Source of the DNA: JBOFSQ01 sp051651625
Lineage (GTDB): Bacteria; Planctomycetota; Planctomycetia; Pirellulales; Thermoguttaceae
Reading direction: 5' to 3'
NCBI GenBank assembly: GCA_051651625.1
Contig: JBOFSQ010000101.1
Coordinates: 4,347 to 68,346, forward strand
Length of the DNA: 64,000 nucleotides
Part shown: positions 9,309 through 17,180 of the stretch, one piece after another
Layout of the letters: the number at the start of each line of letters is the position of its first letter
Position numbering within the stretch: the first letter of the stretch is position 1
The notes under the pieces: generated by a model
Database searches by the model: none
Told to the model about the DNA's origin: nothing
The model's input: only the letters and a program-made list of their open reading frames with translations
Made by a program: the position numbers and the translations under genes

Positions 9309-9430
9309 CCGGTTCGGCACAGCCGAATCTACCAGCACTTCGGTTCGGCATAGCCGAACCCTCCAGTAGGCGTTTGGAGGGTTCGGCTATGCCGAACCGA
9401 AGTGTGAGTGCAAGTTTCCAAACAGGTCTA
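9309..9430. repeat. Palindromic repeat family C (ggttcggcatagccgaac), copy 1
   Basis: An imperfect extra arm (9311-9328) precedes the main inverted repeat. One arm, ggttcggcatagccgaaccc at 9342-9361, is mirrored by gggttcggctatgccgaacc at 9382-9401. A gtgcaagtttccaaacaggt tail follows. The same structure with the same tail occurs at 49543-49642. It begins three bases after the alpha-2-macroglobulin stop codon and could act as its transcription terminator. Confidence 0.8.
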
Positions 9431-9451
9431 TCCACAAAAAGGAGAAAGCAA

Positions 9452-11443
9452 ATGTTGAAGCGAATTTGGTTGAGTGTCTTGGGATTGAGTATGACGTTTG
9501 GAATCGCTGCGGCGGCGGAGAATGTGACGGCTCCGGCGGTGACGGCTCCGGCAATGACGGTTCCGGCGGTGACGGTTGTCGTTGATGCGACGAAGCGTGG
9601 CGAGCCGCTCACGCCGCTGATCTATGGACAGTTCATCGAACACCTCGGTCGCTGCATCTACGGCGGAATCTGGGCCGAAATGCTCGAAGACCGAAAGTTT
9701 TGGTACGCCGTCGGTGACAAAGAGTCGCCGTGGACAAGCGTTTACGATTGCAACGTGCGGATGAACCGCGAAGACTCGTTCGTCGGCGAACAGACTCCCG
9801 AAGCGTTTAGCGACGGCGAACCACGCTGGATCGGCGTCGCCCAAAAAGGACTCGCACTCAAAAAAGGGGTGCGGTACACCGGTTATGCGTGGATCAAACC
9901 GACCGAAGGGATCGAGCGTGTAGACGTTCACTTCCACTGGGGCGACGGTGAAACCGACGACGTTCGCCGCGTCTTCACGCAAAAACCGGAGATCGGACGT
10001 TACACAAAGTTTGAGTTCGCGTTCGTCTCGCCGGTCGATACCGACGACTGCAAAATCGAAATCGCCGCACACGGTCGCGGGTCGCTGTTTGTCGGCACCG
10101 CATCGGTTATGCCGGACGACAACATTCAAGGGATGCGGCGCGACACTCTCGCACTTCTCAAAGAACTCGACGCGCCGGTTTATCGCTGGCCCGGTGGAAA
10201 CTTCGTTAGCGGTTACGACTGGCGCGACGGAATCGGCGACCGCGACCGACGCCCACCGCGAAAAAATCCGGCGTGGACCGGCGTCGAACACAACGACTTC
10301 GGCGTCAACGAATTCATGCAGTTCTGCCGCCTTCTCAAGACGCAACCGTACATCGCAGTTAACACCGGTGCTGGCGGCGTCGAAAACGCCGTTGCAGAAT
10401 TGCAATACGTCAACGGAGCCGCAACAACGCCGATGGGAAAACTTCGGAGCGAGCACGGATTTCCGAAACCGTACAACGTAATATGGTGGGGAATCGGGAA
10501 CGAGATGTACGGCGACTGGCAGATCGGTCACATTCCGGTCGGCGATTACATCAAGAAACACAATGAGTTCGTCGATGCGTTTCGCCGCGAAGATTCTAGG
10601 GTACACGTCATCGGCGTCGGTGCGGTTGGTAAGTGGGACGAGGCGTTTCTCCCCGGTGCCGCCGAACATCTCGACTCGCTCAGCGAACACTTTTACACGC
10701 AAGAGCGCAAGGACGTTGCCGAACACACTCGCCTCGCGGTGAACGAGATCAAACGCATCAGCGACGCCCATCGCCGCTACCGCGAGACGATGCCGGAACT
10801 CAAAGGACGCGACATTCGTATTGCGATGGACGAGTGGAATTACTGGTACGGCCCGCACGTTTTCGGCGAACTTGGAACGCGATATTTCGTCAAAGACGGA
10901 CTCGGTATCGCCGCTGGTCTTCACGAGTTCGCGCGGCAGAGCGACCTCTATATGATGGCGAACTACGCGCAAACGGTCAACGTGATCGGTTGCATCAAGA
11001 CGAACAAAACCGCCGCGCAGTTCGAGACGACTGGACTTGTGCTCAAACTGTATCGGCACCAGTTCGGCACGATTCCGCTTGCGACGACGCTCAAAACCGA
11101 GGATGCGGCAATACCGCTCGACGTACAAGCCGCGCTCACTGAAGACGGGAAAAGGCTCACGGTTGGCGTTGTCAATTCTCTCGCACACGACGTAACTTTC
11201 ACGCTCGATGTAACGGGAGTTCCACTCAGTAGTCACGCGACACGTTTTGAAATCGCCGACCCGCAAAGCGACCCGAATGCGTTCAACGATCCGGGGACCG
11301 CGCAGCGGATCGAGACTGCCACGACAGTATTGGCAATGCCACAAACCGGCGAGCTGACCGTAAAGCCATACAGCGTGACGCTGTTTAGCATTCCGGTTGG
11401 CAACGCGAAATCGCGGTGGTTGCCGCCGCGGCGTTTGAGGTAG
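9452..11443 (+). CDS. GH51 alpha-L-arabinofuranosidase, exported
   Basis: This 663-residue enzyme should remove terminal arabinofuranosyl residues from arabinan or arabinoxylan. It has a signal peptide (about 1-21) and a short Ala/Pro/Val/Thr linker (about 24-43). It opens with PLIYGQFIEHLGRCIYGGIW, a GH51 hallmark, followed by a carbohydrate-binding-like insert (about 95-225) and the catalytic barrel with YRWPGGNFVSGYDW. The expected acid/base is Glu351 in GIGNEMYG and the expected nucleophile is Glu461 in MDEWNYWYG. A C-terminal beta-domain ends in KPYSVTLFSIP, normal for the family. The ATG follows AAAAGGAGAAAGCAA. It points to use of plant polysaccharides; no other carbohydrate-active gene is adjacent. 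Confidence 0.93.
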   Translation: MLKRIWLSVLGLSMTFGIAAAAENVTAPAVTAPAMTVPAVTVVVDATKRGEPLTPLIYGQFIEHLGRCIYGGIWAEMLEDRKFWYAVGDKESPWTSVYDCNVRMNREDSFVGEQTPEAFSDGEPRWIGVAQKGLALKKGVRYTGYAWIKPTEGIERVDVHFHWGDGETDDVRRVFTQKPEIGRYTKFEFAFVSPVDTDDCKIEIAAHGRGSLFVGTASVMPDDNIQGMRRDTLALLKELDAPVYRWPGGNFVSGYDWRDGIGDRDRRPPRKNPAWTGVEHNDFGVNEFMQFCRLLKTQPYIAVNTGAGGVENAVAELQYVNGAATTPMGKLRSEHGFPKPYNVIWWGIGNEMYGDWQIGHIPVGDYIKKHNEFVDAFRREDSRVHVIGVGAVGKWDEAFLPGAAEHLDSLSEHFYTQERKDVAEHTRLAVNEIKRISDAHRRYRETMPELKGRDIRIAMDEWNYWYGPHVFGELGTRYFVKDGLGIAAGLHEFARQSDLYMMANYAQTVNVIGCIKTNKTAAQFETTGLVLKLYRHQFGTIPLATTLKTEDAAIPLDVQAALTEDGKRLTVGVVNSLAHDVTFTLDVTGVPLSSHATRFEIADPQSDPNAFNDPGTAQRIETATTVLAMPQTGELTVKPYSVTLFSIPVGNAKSRWLPPRRLR

Positions 11444-11516
11444 AACGTGTGTGCGGAAAGCCCTCCTGGCAGAATGCGTGTTGACGATGTGACAGAGAAA
11501 TGCAAGCGATTGTCAA

Positions 11517-11576
11517 TCAGAACACGAAGCGTAAGCGAGTGCCCGAATCAGAGCACGAAGCGTAAGCGAGTGACAC
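11517..11576. repeat. Dispersed 'GAAGCGTAAGCGAGTG' repeat, two direct copies
   Basis: Two direct units with the core gaagcgtaagcgagtg, each preceded by a cagaacac- or cagagcac-like stretch, lie between the convergent arabinofuranosidase and AAA ATPase genes. They belong to the family listed at 921-947 and 21064-21205. Confidence 0.75.
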
Positions 11577-11622
11577 GATTCGATTTTGCTCTGCCATCAC
11601 GAGTGGCGGGCACGCAGCGGGG

Positions 11623-13584
11623 CTACTTCGTGCGTGGCGGTTGGAAGATGGTGTCGAGATCAATGCGGCGATGCGGGTCGTCTTGGAAGAGACGAATCGC
11701 TGGGACGCCACGCGACGACGTTCCGCGCGACTGCTTTCCACGCTGCGGAGGTGCGGTGAGTGGAAGTTGTGTGCCGCCAACCACGGAACGCGATAAACGA
11801 CGCGGCGTCACACCACCCGATTCGCCAACCAAACGACCGAGCGTCGCTTCGGGTTCAAGAAGATCGTCGAACTGCGTGATCGCGCTGGCAAGTGAACTCC
11901 GGTCACACGCAGTAGCAACACCACGCTCCAACTCCGAACAAACACTGTCGGCAGTCGGCGTCGCTTCGTGGTCTTGGTGAAGCGCAGACTCAAAATCGAC
12001 AATCATCTCGATCAGTTCGTGAATCGGCGGCGTGACCGTCTCTTCCAAGAACTGCTCAACTTGCTGCGCCGCCGCACTCGCAGCCCGCTCCGCCGCACGC
12101 TCGACAACTCGCTCCATCTGACCGCCCGAAGCGTGAAGCTGCTCAACAACTCTGTTTAGCGTCGCAACCGCCGTCTCAAGACGCGCGTACACCGTTTCTT
12201 CTGGCTCCGGCGTAATCACCGCCAACACCGGCACCGTCATCGCCGGAACCGGCACCGCCGGAACCGTCATTGCCGGCACCGATGGTACTGGCGCAACAGT
12301 TCGCACTATCTCCGGTGTGACAGCAATCGATTCGGCAAACGTTTCGTCGAGCGAGGTGGAGTGTGTTGCGGACGCAGTGGACTTTGTGGACGAGATGGAC
12401 GCAGAGTGCGCGGCTTGCGCAGTGGACATGGCTTGCGCGGTGGATGTTGTGTGCGCGGTGAACGATTCTTGGTTCGCCGTGCGATACGGCGTCGCGTAAC
12501 CAGACGTGACGCGGTGGCCCGGCGCGACCCAGTTTAGCATCGCAATGTTCTTGTCGATGTAACACGGATACTGCGGAACAACCGGCTCCGTCGTCTGGTA
12601 CACATACGCCGGTGCTGGCACCGGCGACGACACCACAACCGGTGGCACCACGGCATCGTTCACAGTTACAACGTCAACAATCTGCACCGTGTCCACCGCG
12701 TCCACGCCGAACTCTACACTCGCGCCGCCAGCAAGGTCGTCGTTGATGTCGTCGGCGTCGTCGTGTAACGTGCTGTTCGCGACGACGACGTGTGACGGTG
12801 TTTCACTGTCAAAAAGTTCTGGCGACTTCGCACAAATCGCGTCGATACGTTGCCACGCAGACTGAATCTCGTTTGCGGTAATCGCGTCCGACGTTGCTGC
12901 CGACTCGCCCCGCGCGGTGCTGATGTTTGTGGCGAGTTGCACGACGAGTCGCGGAACGCCATCGGTCAAACGGTGAACGAGTGTTGTCGCGTTACTGCTC
13001 CAGATTCCGCCGCCGAAAGAGCGAGTCAGAAACGCCCGCGTCTCGTTCGACAGAAACGATTCAAGATAACACCGCGCCGCAATCCGCTGCGAAAACGCCG
13101 CAAGTTTTGGGTGCGTGAGCGTCTCGTCGAACGCTAGTGTCCCCGCCAAAACGCAGCGAACCGCCGCAACCTCACCGCGTCGCCAATCGCTCCACGCGCG
13201 AACTTCGTCGAGCATCTCCGGCGTGAATCCGTCCACTTCGTCAAGAAATAAAACCGAAGGCGTCGCACTACTTTCCATCGCTTCACGCAACTTGAGTCGC
13301 CGCGCCGACGGCGTTGCTACCACGTTCACGCCAACTTCTGACGACACCAGTTCAAGAAGTTCGTCGCTGCTGCGGCAACGCCCGACAACAATTCGACGAC
13401 TCGAAAGTCCGTGCGCGACAAGATCAGTTGCAACGACATCAAACAGAAACGTCTTCCCAACACCAACGCCACCAAGTAACACCGCAACACCGCTGCCGTG
13501 TACGACAACGCTCGTAAGCTGCCGCCGCACCTCTTCGTGACCGGTCGCGGGAAAATACTCGATGTTGCGTGATGTGATGGACAT
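11623..13584 (-). CDS. AAA ATPase, ExeA/GspA-like, with long linker and helical C-terminus
   Basis: This 654-residue protein has an N-terminal P-loop ATPase domain: GGVGVGKTFLFD (Walker A, about 38-49), VLFLDEVDG (Walker B) and an AAA lid region to about 250. This arrangement resembles ExeA/GspA or MuB/TniB-type ATPases. It is followed by about 220 residues of low-complexity Ala/Thr/Val/Pro sequence, with AMTVPAV-like units and an Ala/Ser/Thr run, then a helical C-terminal segment (about 500-570) rich in Glu, Arg and Ala. Similar Pro/Val/Thr units occur in the arabinofuranosidase linker nearby. No secretin or transposase gene is adjacent, so the role is open. I start at MSITSRN, where family similarity begins; a start 24 codons upstream is possible. 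Confidence 0.72.
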   Translation of the reverse strand: MSITSRNIEYFPATGHEEVRRQLTSVVVHGSGVAVLLGGVGVGKTFLFDVVATDLVAHGLSSRRIVVGRCRSSDELLELVSSEVGVNVVATPSARRLKLREAMESSATPSVLFLDEVDGFTPEMLDEVRAWSDWRRGEVAAVRCVLAGTLAFDETLTHPKLAAFSQRIAARCYLESFLSNETRAFLTRSFGGGIWSSNATTLVHRLTDGVPRLVVQLATNISTARGESAATSDAITANEIQSAWQRIDAICAKSPELFDSETPSHVVVANSTLHDDADDINDDLAGGASVEFGVDAVDTVQIVDVVTVNDAVVPPVVVSSPVPAPAYVYQTTEPVVPQYPCYIDKNIAMLNWVAPGHRVTSGYATPYRTANQESFTAHTTSTAQAMSTAQAAHSASISSTKSTASATHSTSLDETFAESIAVTPEIVRTVAPVPSVPAMTVPAVPVPAMTVPVLAVITPEPEETVYARLETAVATLNRVVEQLHASGGQMERVVERAAERAASAAAQQVEQFLEETVTPPIHELIEMIVDFESALHQDHEATPTADSVCSELERGVATACDRSSLASAITQFDDLLEPEATLGRLVGESGGVTPRRLSRSVVGGTQLPLTAPPQRGKQSRGTSSRGVPAIRLFQDDPHRRIDLDTIFQPPRTK

Positions 13585-13699
13585 TGGATTTTGGGGGCGG
13601 GCGCGGTGGAGACGGAATGGACGTGATGGACAGAGTGGACACGCAGCGGCCACCACTTGCCTCTAATCTACTACGCAGTTATTGAAATGGTATCCATTT

Positions 13700-13946
13700 T
13701 TGGAATCCGCAGATTGCGCAGATGGTCGCAGATTTATTGTCACTGTTCTCTTCGCGTCTTCGTTGGTTCTAGGAGTTGCGCACAAAGGCACAAAGTACAC
13801 GAAGGCCACAAAGGGCTTTTCCAAATTCAATCCTCTTCGTGTCCTTTGTGCTCTTTGCGCCTTTGTGCGTAAAAAAGAACTGCTAACAAACGATGAGGAA
13901 ATGAGAGACAAAAGTCTGCGATAATCTGCGACATCTGCGGATAGAG
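13700..13946. repeat. Nested inverted repeats: ccgcagat outer arms and cacaaaggcacaaag (family D) inner arms
   Basis: The outer left arm (about 13700-13741, ccgcagattgcgcagatgg) is answered by tctgcgacatctgcgg at about 13925-13941. The inner left arm gcgcacaaaggcacaaagta (from 13778) is answered by ctttgcgcctttgtgcgtaa ending near 13875. The inner element recurs at 59801-59930. The 390 bases between the AAA ATPase gene and the next leftward gene contain nothing else. Confidence 0.75.
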
Positions 13947-13975
13947 CAACTGCATAGCAATTCGATAACTTTGTA

Positions 13976-15826
13976 CTACATCCCCGGTTGCGTTGTTGTT
14001 GAGAACGTGTTGTTGTAGTATCCGCCGAAGTTGGCTGTTGTCTGCGGACTCGACTGGCCGCCGAAGTATCCCCACGGATACGCGGTCTTCGATGGCATAC
14101 GCGCCGTCACACCCGACGGCGTAACTGGCGTCCCCCACGCTTCCATGAATATCGAGAGCGGGTCGGACGACTGTGCGGCGGTGCTACGTTTCTCGCTCCG
14201 GCGTTCGCGCATCGCGTCGCGGCGGCTGTTACTCTTGAGCATCGAAACGAGAAGAGCAATGTCGTATGGCGTGAGCGAAGTTTGCGGCATCATCATCGGC
14301 GGATACATCTGGTTCTGCATCTGGCCCGGCATCATTTGTCCCTGCATCTGCGGCGGATACGGAAACGGCTGCGGCATACCAGTAGTACCATCAACCGGAT
14401 ACGTCGCAGACGTGTTCATCGCGCCGACCGAAACTTGCGGCGTCTGTACCGTTGACGTTCCCGTTGGCGTTCCGGGAGCGGGCAGTGCTTGCGGCGGCTG
14501 CGGTACTTGCGGTGCCGTACCGGTTTGCGGCTGTGCTGGTTGTGTTGGCGTTGCGAACTGCGGCACCATCACCAGCGCGATTCCGTAAGGCGTCATCATC
14601 GGCGTTGCGGTGTAAGTGACTTGCTGCTGCGGAGCACCGTTCGGCGCGCCGTTCGCGTTTGCCGGATTGAACGGGTACGGCATCTGCACTTGCATCTGCA
14701 TCGGAAACTGTTGCTGCGCTCCGCCGCGTGGTGCTGGCGTGTTGCAGAAGAGTCCGGCGGGCGTGATCGCACCCGGCGCGGCTTGAGCCGATGCTGGCGG
14801 CGTCAGCGGCATTGCGTTACCAACAGGAACTTGCATCGGCGGAAGCGGAACCGGATAAACCATACCGGCTGGAGCCGACGGTTGCTGCGGGATAAACGGT
14901 TGTTGTCCCTGCTGCTGTTGCTGCTGCATGTAGTATTGCATCTGCATTTGATACGTCTGCTGCTCTTGCTGTTTTTTCTGCTGCAAACGCTGCGCGATAC
15001 ACGCACGCACGGGGCACTGATGCGGAGCCATATCGCCACACCGCGTCCCGAACGAACACTTGTCATACGGAAGCGGAATGTCGTAGACACCCGGCGGAAC
15101 GTTTAACTGCGTGCTGCCGAGTTTCCCCGTTTGAATCATCGTGCTGGCTTGACCGCCGATAGCGGGCGTCGGGATCGACGCAACTTTGAAAACCGGTGAA
15201 CTGAACGACCACGCCGACGCCGTTTGCTGAATCGAAGTCGCGGCGTTTTTCTCGTCGCTACCTTCGCACGTTGTTATGTCGGATTCCGTCGCAGAGACGA
15301 GGCGAATCAGCGAGTTGTTCGGCGAGCCGTTTTGTTTGCGTTCGACCGATGCGATCACCGAAGTCTGCGGCACCGAATACCGCTGCACTTCTGAAACCGC
15401 AACCGGTTGCGTCATCGGCGCGTCAAACGGTGACGGTGTGCTGTTGTATTGTGCGCCGTTATACTGTGCGCCGTTGTACTGCGTGTTCGTAAACGCAGCG
15501 TCGTCGGGGAGCGTTGTAATCGGATAGACGACGTTCTGAATCGGGCGAAACGCAGTCGGGTACGGCAGATAGTAAGACGGGTACGGCACATACGACGCCG
15601 GATAGTTCGACGACATCCCCAGACTCGATGGCGAGTCTTGACTCTTCGCCGACGGCCTATATGAGATTGTGTCGGGGACGACAACGTTCGGCACAAGTTC
15701 ATAGAGCACCTTCCCATTGGAAGTCGTCTTGCATGAAGTGGCGCAGTCCGCGCCAAAGGCCACACTGGCCGCGCCGAGGGCGACCATCGTTGCGACAGCC
15801 GACGTTGTGAGTAGCAGTTTTTTCAT
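13976..15826 (-). CDS. Pro/Gln-rich exported protein of unknown function
   Basis: This 616-residue protein starts at an ATG preceded by GGAGG with eight bases between. It has a clear signal peptide (MKKLLLTTSAVATMVALGAA) with a probable cleavage site after FGA. The mature part is dominated by Pro, Gln, Met, Ala and Tyr: YPAPY-like stretches, a run of Gln/Met (about 290-320), then PAQPQTGTAPQVPQ and MQGQMMPGQMQNQM. A Cys-containing segment (about 255-285, with MAPHQCPVRAC) may be the only folded region. The C-terminus ends GGYYNNTFSTTTQPGM. I recognise no family. It may be an envelope or matrix protein; only export is supported. Confidence 0.75.
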   Translation of the reverse strand: MKKLLLTTSAVATMVALGAASVAFGADCATSCKTTSNGKVLYELVPNVVVPDTISYRPSAKSQDSPSSLGMSSNYPASYVPYPSYYLPYPTAFRPIQNVVYPITTLPDDAAFTNTQYNGAQYNGAQYNSTPSPFDAPMTQPVAVSEVQRYSVPQTSVIASVERKQNGSPNNSLIRLVSATESDITTCEGSDEKNAATSIQQTASAWSFSSPVFKVASIPTPAIGGQASTMIQTGKLGSTQLNVPPGVYDIPLPYDKCSFGTRCGDMAPHQCPVRACIAQRLQQKKQQEQQTYQMQMQYYMQQQQQQGQQPFIPQQPSAPAGMVYPVPLPPMQVPVGNAMPLTPPASAQAAPGAITPAGLFCNTPAPRGGAQQQFPMQMQVQMPYPFNPANANGAPNGAPQQQVTYTATPMMTPYGIALVMVPQFATPTQPAQPQTGTAPQVPQPPQALPAPGTPTGTSTVQTPQVSVGAMNTSATYPVDGTTGMPQPFPYPPQMQGQMMPGQMQNQMYPPMMMPQTSLTPYDIALLVSMLKSNSRRDAMRERRSEKRSTAAQSSDPLSIFMEAWGTPVTPSGVTARMPSKTAYPWGYFGGQSSPQTTANFGGYYNNTFSTTTQPGM

Positions 15827-15868
15827 TGCCAATTCCTCCGTGTTTGACCCGTAACGAGTCGGAACGAT

Positions 15869-16080
15869 ATGCGTTCACGGTCATTCCCACGCAAAGTGGG
15901 AATCCATCCGTACACCGTAGCAATCGGCAAAGGCGGCATAACCGGCCCCAGTGATAGGAGCCGCGAACGCGACTTTTTCCGTACAGGCGTTCCAGATGTT
16001 CCGGTCGCCGAGACTGGCGAGTACACGCAACGGAGTCAAGATGGGAAGTGCAGCAAGTGTAGCAGATGTGCAGCGTTTGC
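15869..16080. repeat. Short hairpin repeats upstream of the Pro/Gln-rich gene
   Basis: The block at about 15882-15905 forms a ttccca/tgggaa hairpin, with a following gaatccatcc segment that recurs in related copies near 17098, 21228 and 52724. The rest of the 650-base gap (to 16478) holds the family E palindromes listed separately. No gene was seen on either strand. Confidence 0.5.
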
Positions 16081-16225
16081 GGCGTGATTAGCATGTGTTA
16101 GGAAAATCCGCACGACGCGGAAGATACGATGCCGATGACGGGAACAGTGACCGTATACGATTTGACGTGAGAGTGAGATTGTGCGAACAACACCGGTAGC
16201 GTTTTCACCAGCGGTGTTTTCATTT

Positions 16226-16420
16226 TGCCCCGACGGGGCAGCAATTTCAATAACCGGCGGTAAGTGCAGCCGCGATAGCGGCAAGCGCAACCGCCGGTGA
16301 CACGGCCAAAACTACGGTGCGTCCGGTAGGACGCTACCATGTTTCTTTGCCCCGACGGGGCAGCAATTTCAATAACCGGCGGTAAGCGTAACCGCGATAG
16401 CGGTAAGCGCAACCGCCGGT
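16226..16420. repeat. Family E palindromes, two direct copies left of the transposase
   Basis: Copies at 16226-16298 and 16349-16420 each contain ccccgacggggc, then agcaatttcaataaccggcg, then an inverted pair around cgcgatagcg ending caaccgccggt. Inverted or partial copies lie at 16982-17051, 19762-19823 and 19927-19998. Structured palindromes around a single-domain Y1 transposase are the usual REP/RAYT arrangement. Confidence 0.85.
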
Positions 16421-16478
16421 AGCGACGCAAAAAATCGGCGTCTGTAGGACGCGACCTTGAATCACATAGCAAACGAAA

Positions 16479-16928
16479 ATGAGTTACATTTCTCTCGCTT
16501 ATCACGTTGTGTTTAGAACGAAAAACAGTCGATTGGCTATCGTCGAAAAACACGAGCGAGAGTTATACGCTTACATTCTCGGTTTTACCAAAAACACAAA
16601 TGCGCATTTGTATCGCGTTGGCGGAATGCCGGATCATGTTCACTTGTTTTTGACAATTCCACCGACGATTGCGATTTCAACTTTCATGAAGGACTTGAAA
16701 ATTGCGACCAGCAAATGGTTGCGTGAGAGTCCGCAATTTCCGGCATTTGACGGCTGGGCTGAAGGTTATGCGGCAATTTCGTATAACCAGAAAGACAAAG
16801 AAATGGTGGTGAATTATATCAAGAACCAAAAAGAACATCACCAAACAACAAACTTTGCAGACGAATTGCGGAGCATCTTGAACGAGAATAACGTCGTGAT
16901 TGATGAGCGTTACTTTTTGACCGATTGA
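16479..16928 (+). CDS. tnpA: IS200/RAYT-type Y1 transposase
   Basis: This 149-residue protein belongs to the HUH Y1 transposase superfamily. The HUH metal site is visible in GGMPDHVHLFL (about 47-57), preceded by the family strand YHVVFRTKNSR. The presumed catalytic Tyr lies in the helix containing GYAAISYNQKDKE, followed by VVNYIKNQKEHH. Such enzymes cut and rejoin single-stranded DNA at structured ends. The full length suggests an active or recently active copy. No strong Shine-Dalgarno is seen at the ATG. Palindromes of family E surround it, and further copies around flgE suggest it mobilises them. Confidence 0.88.
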   Translation: MSYISLAYHVVFRTKNSRLAIVEKHERELYAYILGFTKNTNAHLYRVGGMPDHVHLFLTIPPTIAISTFMKDLKIATSKWLRESPQFPAFDGWAEGYAAISYNQKDKEMVVNYIKNQKEHHQTTNFADELRSILNENNVVIDERYFLTD

Positions 16929-16981
16929 CGTGGCGAGCGCGCTGGGTAGCGTCTTACAGACGCGGTATCCGCGCACCGCTT

Positions 16982-17051
16982 ACCGGCGGTTGCGCTTGCC
17001 GCTATCGCGGCTGCACTTACCGCCGGTTATTGAAATCCCGTCCCGATGGGA
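16982..17051. repeat. Family E palindrome, inverted copy right of the transposase
   Basis: It starts accggcggttgcgcttgccg, contains gctatcgcgg, and ends accgccggttattgaaat followed by cccgtcccgatggga. It is the reverse complement of the copies at 16226-16420. Confidence 0.85.
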
Positions 17052-17180
17052 CGAAGACAAGTAGTCAGATTTGCCCGACCACAACACCAACACGCATTCC
17101 GTCAGGATAGATTCCTGCCTAAAGCGGGAATGACGAAATCAAACGTGAACGCTTACCGTACACGAAGGAGAATCCAGAAC

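Larger units (their letters stand above)
16226..17051 (+). mobile_element. RAYT/IS200-like element with flanking family E palindromes
   Basis: The transposase gene at 16479-16928 is bracketed by two family E palindromes on its left and one inverted copy on its right (16982-17051). No second orf (tnpB/iscB-like) is present. This is the organisation of a REP-associated tyrosine transposase with its cognate palindromes. Confidence 0.75.

Noticed and set aside
9428..11344. Open frame of 638 codons on the - strand opposite the arabinofuranosidase
   Set aside because: It is antisense to a clear GH51 gene in the GC-rich codon pattern that creates long shadow frames, and it has no recognisable motif or ribosome-binding site.
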